A DNA stretch of 64,000 nt from contig CAVXHI010000002.1 of assembly GCA_963761655.1 (NCBI GenBank), positions 186,001 to 250,000 on the forward strand, written 5' to 3'. The notes under the pieces are model-generated. The model worked only from the letters and a program-made list of their open reading frames with translations, ran no database searches and had not been told where the DNA came from. Source of the DNA: RYN-122 sp963761655. Its GTDB lineage: Bacteria > Actinomycetota > Actinomycetes > Mycobacteriales > SCTD01. Positions within the stretch are counted from its first letter, which is position 1. Each line of letters begins with the position of its first letter. Below are positions 62,186 to 64,000 of the stretch, piece by piece. The position numbers were made by a program, and so were the translations under genes.

Positions 62186-62482
62186 TTGTTCACCGGGAGC
62201 CTTGCGCTCGACCTGCTCCTCGGCGATGTGCACTCCCTCAAGGAGAAGCGCAGCGTCGTGCGGCCGGTCCTGGCGGAGCTGCGCAAGACGTACGAGGTCT
62301 CGGTCGCCGAGGCGGGTCACCTGGACCTGCACCGGCGGGCGCTGATCGGGGTCGCCGTCGTCGCTGCCGACGCGGCCCACTGCCGCACGGTCCTGGACGC
62401 GTGCGAGCGGCTCGTGGCCGACCGGCCCGAGCTCACGCTGCTGTCCGCGCGACAGCGGCTCATGTCGTCGGAGGACGAGTAG
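62186..62482 (+). CDS. DUF503 protein
   Basis: A 98-residue DUF503 protein (ylxP-like), commonly between infB and rbfA. It has the family start FTGSLALDLLLGDVHSLKEKRSVVRP and the DLHRRALIGVAVVAADA segment. The start is TTG, preceded by AAAGAGG, and aligns with the family N terminus, so I accept it. The function of the family is not established; some members affect ribosome or cell-surface traits. Confidence 0.9.
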   Translation: MFTGSLALDLLLGDVHSLKEKRSVVRPVLAELRKTYEVSVAEAGHLDLHRRALIGVAVVAADAAHCRTVLDACERLVADRPELTLLSARQRLMSSEDE

Positions 62483-62484
62483 CC

Positions 62485-62946
62485 ATGGTCGACGTCGCAC
62501 GGGCCCGCAAGCTGGCCGTCCGGATCCGCGAGGTCGTCGCGTCCACGCTCGAGATGCAGGTCAAGGACCCGCGGCTCGGGATGATCACCATCACCGACGC
62601 CAAGCTCACGCCCGACCTGCGCGAGGCGACCCTCTACTACACGGTCTACGGCGACGCCGAGGCCCGGCAGGCCACGGCCATGGCGCTGGAGAGCGCCAAG
62701 GGCGTCCTGCGCAGCCAGGTCGGGAAGCAGACCGGCGTCCGCTACACCCCCAGCCTGCTGTTCATCGCCGACGTCGTCCCCGAGACGACCGGCCGGCTCG
62801 AGGAGCTGCTGGAGAAGGCCCGCCGCGCCGACGCCCGGGTCCACGAGATCGCCGAGAAGGCCGCCCCGGCCGGCGATGCCGACCCGTACAAGGCGCCCCG
62901 TGTGGTGGAGGACGAGGACGACACCGAGGACGACGAGGACGCGTGA
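62485..62946 (+). CDS. rbfA: Ribosome-binding factor A
   Basis: A 153-residue RbfA, a 30S maturation and cold-adaptation factor: VARARKLAVRIREVVASTLE, VKDPRLGMITITDAKLTPDLREATLYYTVYG (KH-like) and LRSQVGKQTGVRYTPSLLFIAD. It carries an acidic tail (EDEDDTEDDEDA), as RimP does here. Only two bases separate it from DUF503, and its stop overlaps the next start (GTGA). Confidence 0.96.
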   Translation: MVDVARARKLAVRIREVVASTLEMQVKDPRLGMITITDAKLTPDLREATLYYTVYGDAEARQATAMALESAKGVLRSQVGKQTGVRYTPSLLFIADVVPETTGRLEELLEKARRADARVHEIAEKAAPAGDADPYKAPRVVEDEDDTEDDEDA

Positions 62947-63926
62947 CCGCTGAGGACACGGCCGTGGACACCGCCGTCGCCCTGCTGCGCGACGCGACCG
63001 ACGTCGTCCTGGTCTGCCACACCTCGCCCGACGGCGACGCCCTCGGCAGCCTGCTCGCCCTCGGCCAGGCGCTCCGCGCCCGCGGCGCGCAGGTCGTGTG
63101 CAGCTGGGGGGAGGACGTCCTCGTCGTCCCCGACGCGTACGCCTACCTGCCGGCCCAGGACCTGCTCGTGCCGCCCGCGCGCGTCCCGGCGGCGCCGTCC
63201 CTGCTCGTCACGCTCGACAGCAGCAGTCCGGACCGGCTGGGCGTCCTGCTCGACCGGCTCGACACGGCCGGCACCGTGCTGGTGGTCGACCACCACACGG
63301 CGGGGGAGCCGTTCGGCGACGTCCGCGTGGTCGACCCCGGCGCGGCGGCGACGGTCGTCCTGGTCACGGAGCTGCTGGACCGGCTCGGGCACCCGCTCGA
63401 CCTCGGCACCGCGACCGCCCTCTACACCGGGCTGGTCACCGACACCGGCTCGTTCCGGCACAGCTGCACGACGCCGTCCGTCCACGCTCTCGCCGCGCGG
63501 CTGCTCGCGCAGGGCGTGCAGCCGGCGGAGGTCGCCCGGGCGGTCTGGGAGGACAACCGGTTCGGCTACCTGCAGGTGCTCGGCGCCGCCTGCTCCTCGG
63601 CCGTCCTCGAGCCGGACGCCGTGGACGGGCGCGGCCTGGTCTGGACCTGCCTGAGCGACGCCCAGCTGACGGCGGCCGGCGTCGGGCTCGCGGACGTCGA
63701 GGGCGTCATCGACGTGCTGCGGACGGCCCGCGAGGCCGAGGTCGCCGTCGTGCTCAAGGAGGAGCCGGGCGGGGCGCTGCGGGTCTCGACCAGGAGCCGC
63801 GGCGCGGTCGACGTCGGCGCGGTCTGCGGCGCCCTCGGCGGTGGCGGCCACCGGTACGCCGCCGGCTACACGTCCCACGAGGACGCCCCGACCACGATGC
63901 GCACCCTCCGCGAGGCGCTCGCGTGA
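62943..63926 (+). CDS. DHH-family phosphoesterase (NrnA-like)
   Basis: A 327-residue DHH/DHHA1 protein. The DHH domain has HTSPDGDALGSLLALG (metal Asp) and VVDHHTAGEPFGDV (the DHH motif). The DHHA1 domain ends with GALGGGGHRYAAGYTS. NrnA-type enzymes degrade nano-RNA and dephosphorylate pAp. The gene between rbfA and truB is conserved in actinobacteria. It overlaps rbfA and truB by 4 bases each. Confidence 0.92.
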   Translation: MTAEDTAVDTAVALLRDATDVVLVCHTSPDGDALGSLLALGQALRARGAQVVCSWGEDVLVVPDAYAYLPAQDLLVPPARVPAAPSLLVTLDSSSPDRLGVLLDRLDTAGTVLVVDHHTAGEPFGDVRVVDPGAAATVVLVTELLDRLGHPLDLGTATALYTGLVTDTGSFRHSCTTPSVHALAARLLAQGVQPAEVARAVWEDNRFGYLQVLGAACSSAVLEPDAVDGRGLVWTCLSDAQLTAAGVGLADVEGVIDVLRTAREAEVAVVLKEEPGGALRVSTRSRGAVDVGAVCGALGGGGHRYAAGYTSHEDAPTTMRTLREALA

Positions 63927-64000
63927 CCGCTCCGGACGGTCTGCTCGTCGTCGACAAGCCCGGCGGCTGGACCAGCCACGACGTCGTCGCCCGGGGCCGG
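63923..64000 (+). CDS. truB: tRNA pseudouridine-55 synthase TruB, N-terminal fragment cut by the window end
   Basis: The first 26 codons read TAPDGLLVVDKPGGWTSHDV and so on, the TruB N terminus (GLLVVDKPxGWTSHDVV). The GTG overlaps the previous stop. The rest lies outside the window. Confidence 0.92.
   Translation, partial: MTAPDGLLVVDKPGGWTSHDVVARGR

Overview
The window is a 64 kb stretch of very GC-rich chromosome. Genes are tightly packed, GTG starts are frequent, and stop and start codons overlap by 4 bases (GTGA or ATGA) at more than fifteen junctions. This style, the PucR, TetR and DUF4439 gene content, and the rimP-nusA-ylxR-infB-DUF503-rbfA-DHH-truB order point to a member of the Actinomycetota. 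The order cannot be fixed from sequence alone. I see no rRNA, tRNA, CRISPR array, insertion sequence or phage gene.

Left part (1-28 kb): a fused indolepyruvate ferredoxin oxidoreductase, an SPFH-domain protein and an acyl-CoA dehydrogenase are followed by a TetR regulator facing a beta-lactamase-fold hydrolase across a clear operator. A second TetR is translationally coupled to a substrate-binding lipoprotein (SBP). From 10 to 19 kb, a minus-strand operon (PucR regulator, M20 peptidase, GNAT, SBP, amidase) diverges from an N-acylamino acid racemase and a second serine hydrolase. The racemase, GNAT and M20 genes match the known D-to-L amino acid conversion route. From 19 to 27 kb come an SBP/M19 dipeptidase/secreted alpha-beta hydrolase operon, a divergent SBP/alpha-beta hydrolase operon and a secreted LVIVD-repeat protein.

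Middle part (27-45 kb): a plus-strand operon holds two alpha/beta hydrolases, a mannitol-dehydrogenase-family enzyme with a frameshift at its start, an FAD-linked oxidase and a GAF/PucR regulator. A glycan cluster follows (AGE epimerase, Gfo/Idh oxidoreductase, CocE-type hydrolase, GH2 beta-mannosidase, SGNH esterase, alpha/beta hydrolase). It is flanked on both sides by a divergent TetR/SBP pair with related operators.

Transport operon (46.9-55.1 kb): a small lipoprotein, an MFS permease fused to a LivF-type ATPase, a LivH-LivM-LivG fusion ending in a helix-hairpin-helix tail, two small two-helix membrane proteins and a secreted, membrane-anchored protein. This is the only LIV-type permease/ATPase set in the window, yet six SBPs lie around it, most next to hydrolases and regulators. 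The likely picture is one shared, composite importer served by many binding proteins. This is the best candidate here for an undescribed system.

Right part (55-64 kb): ferritin-like proteins, a lipoprotein and the conserved transcription/translation cluster up to the first codons of truB.

Annotation caution: one-base frameshifts, mostly in C or G runs, cluster between 43.07 and 52.78 kb, with one more at 28.33 kb. They split several genes that look otherwise functional. Sequencing or assembly error is as likely as gene decay.
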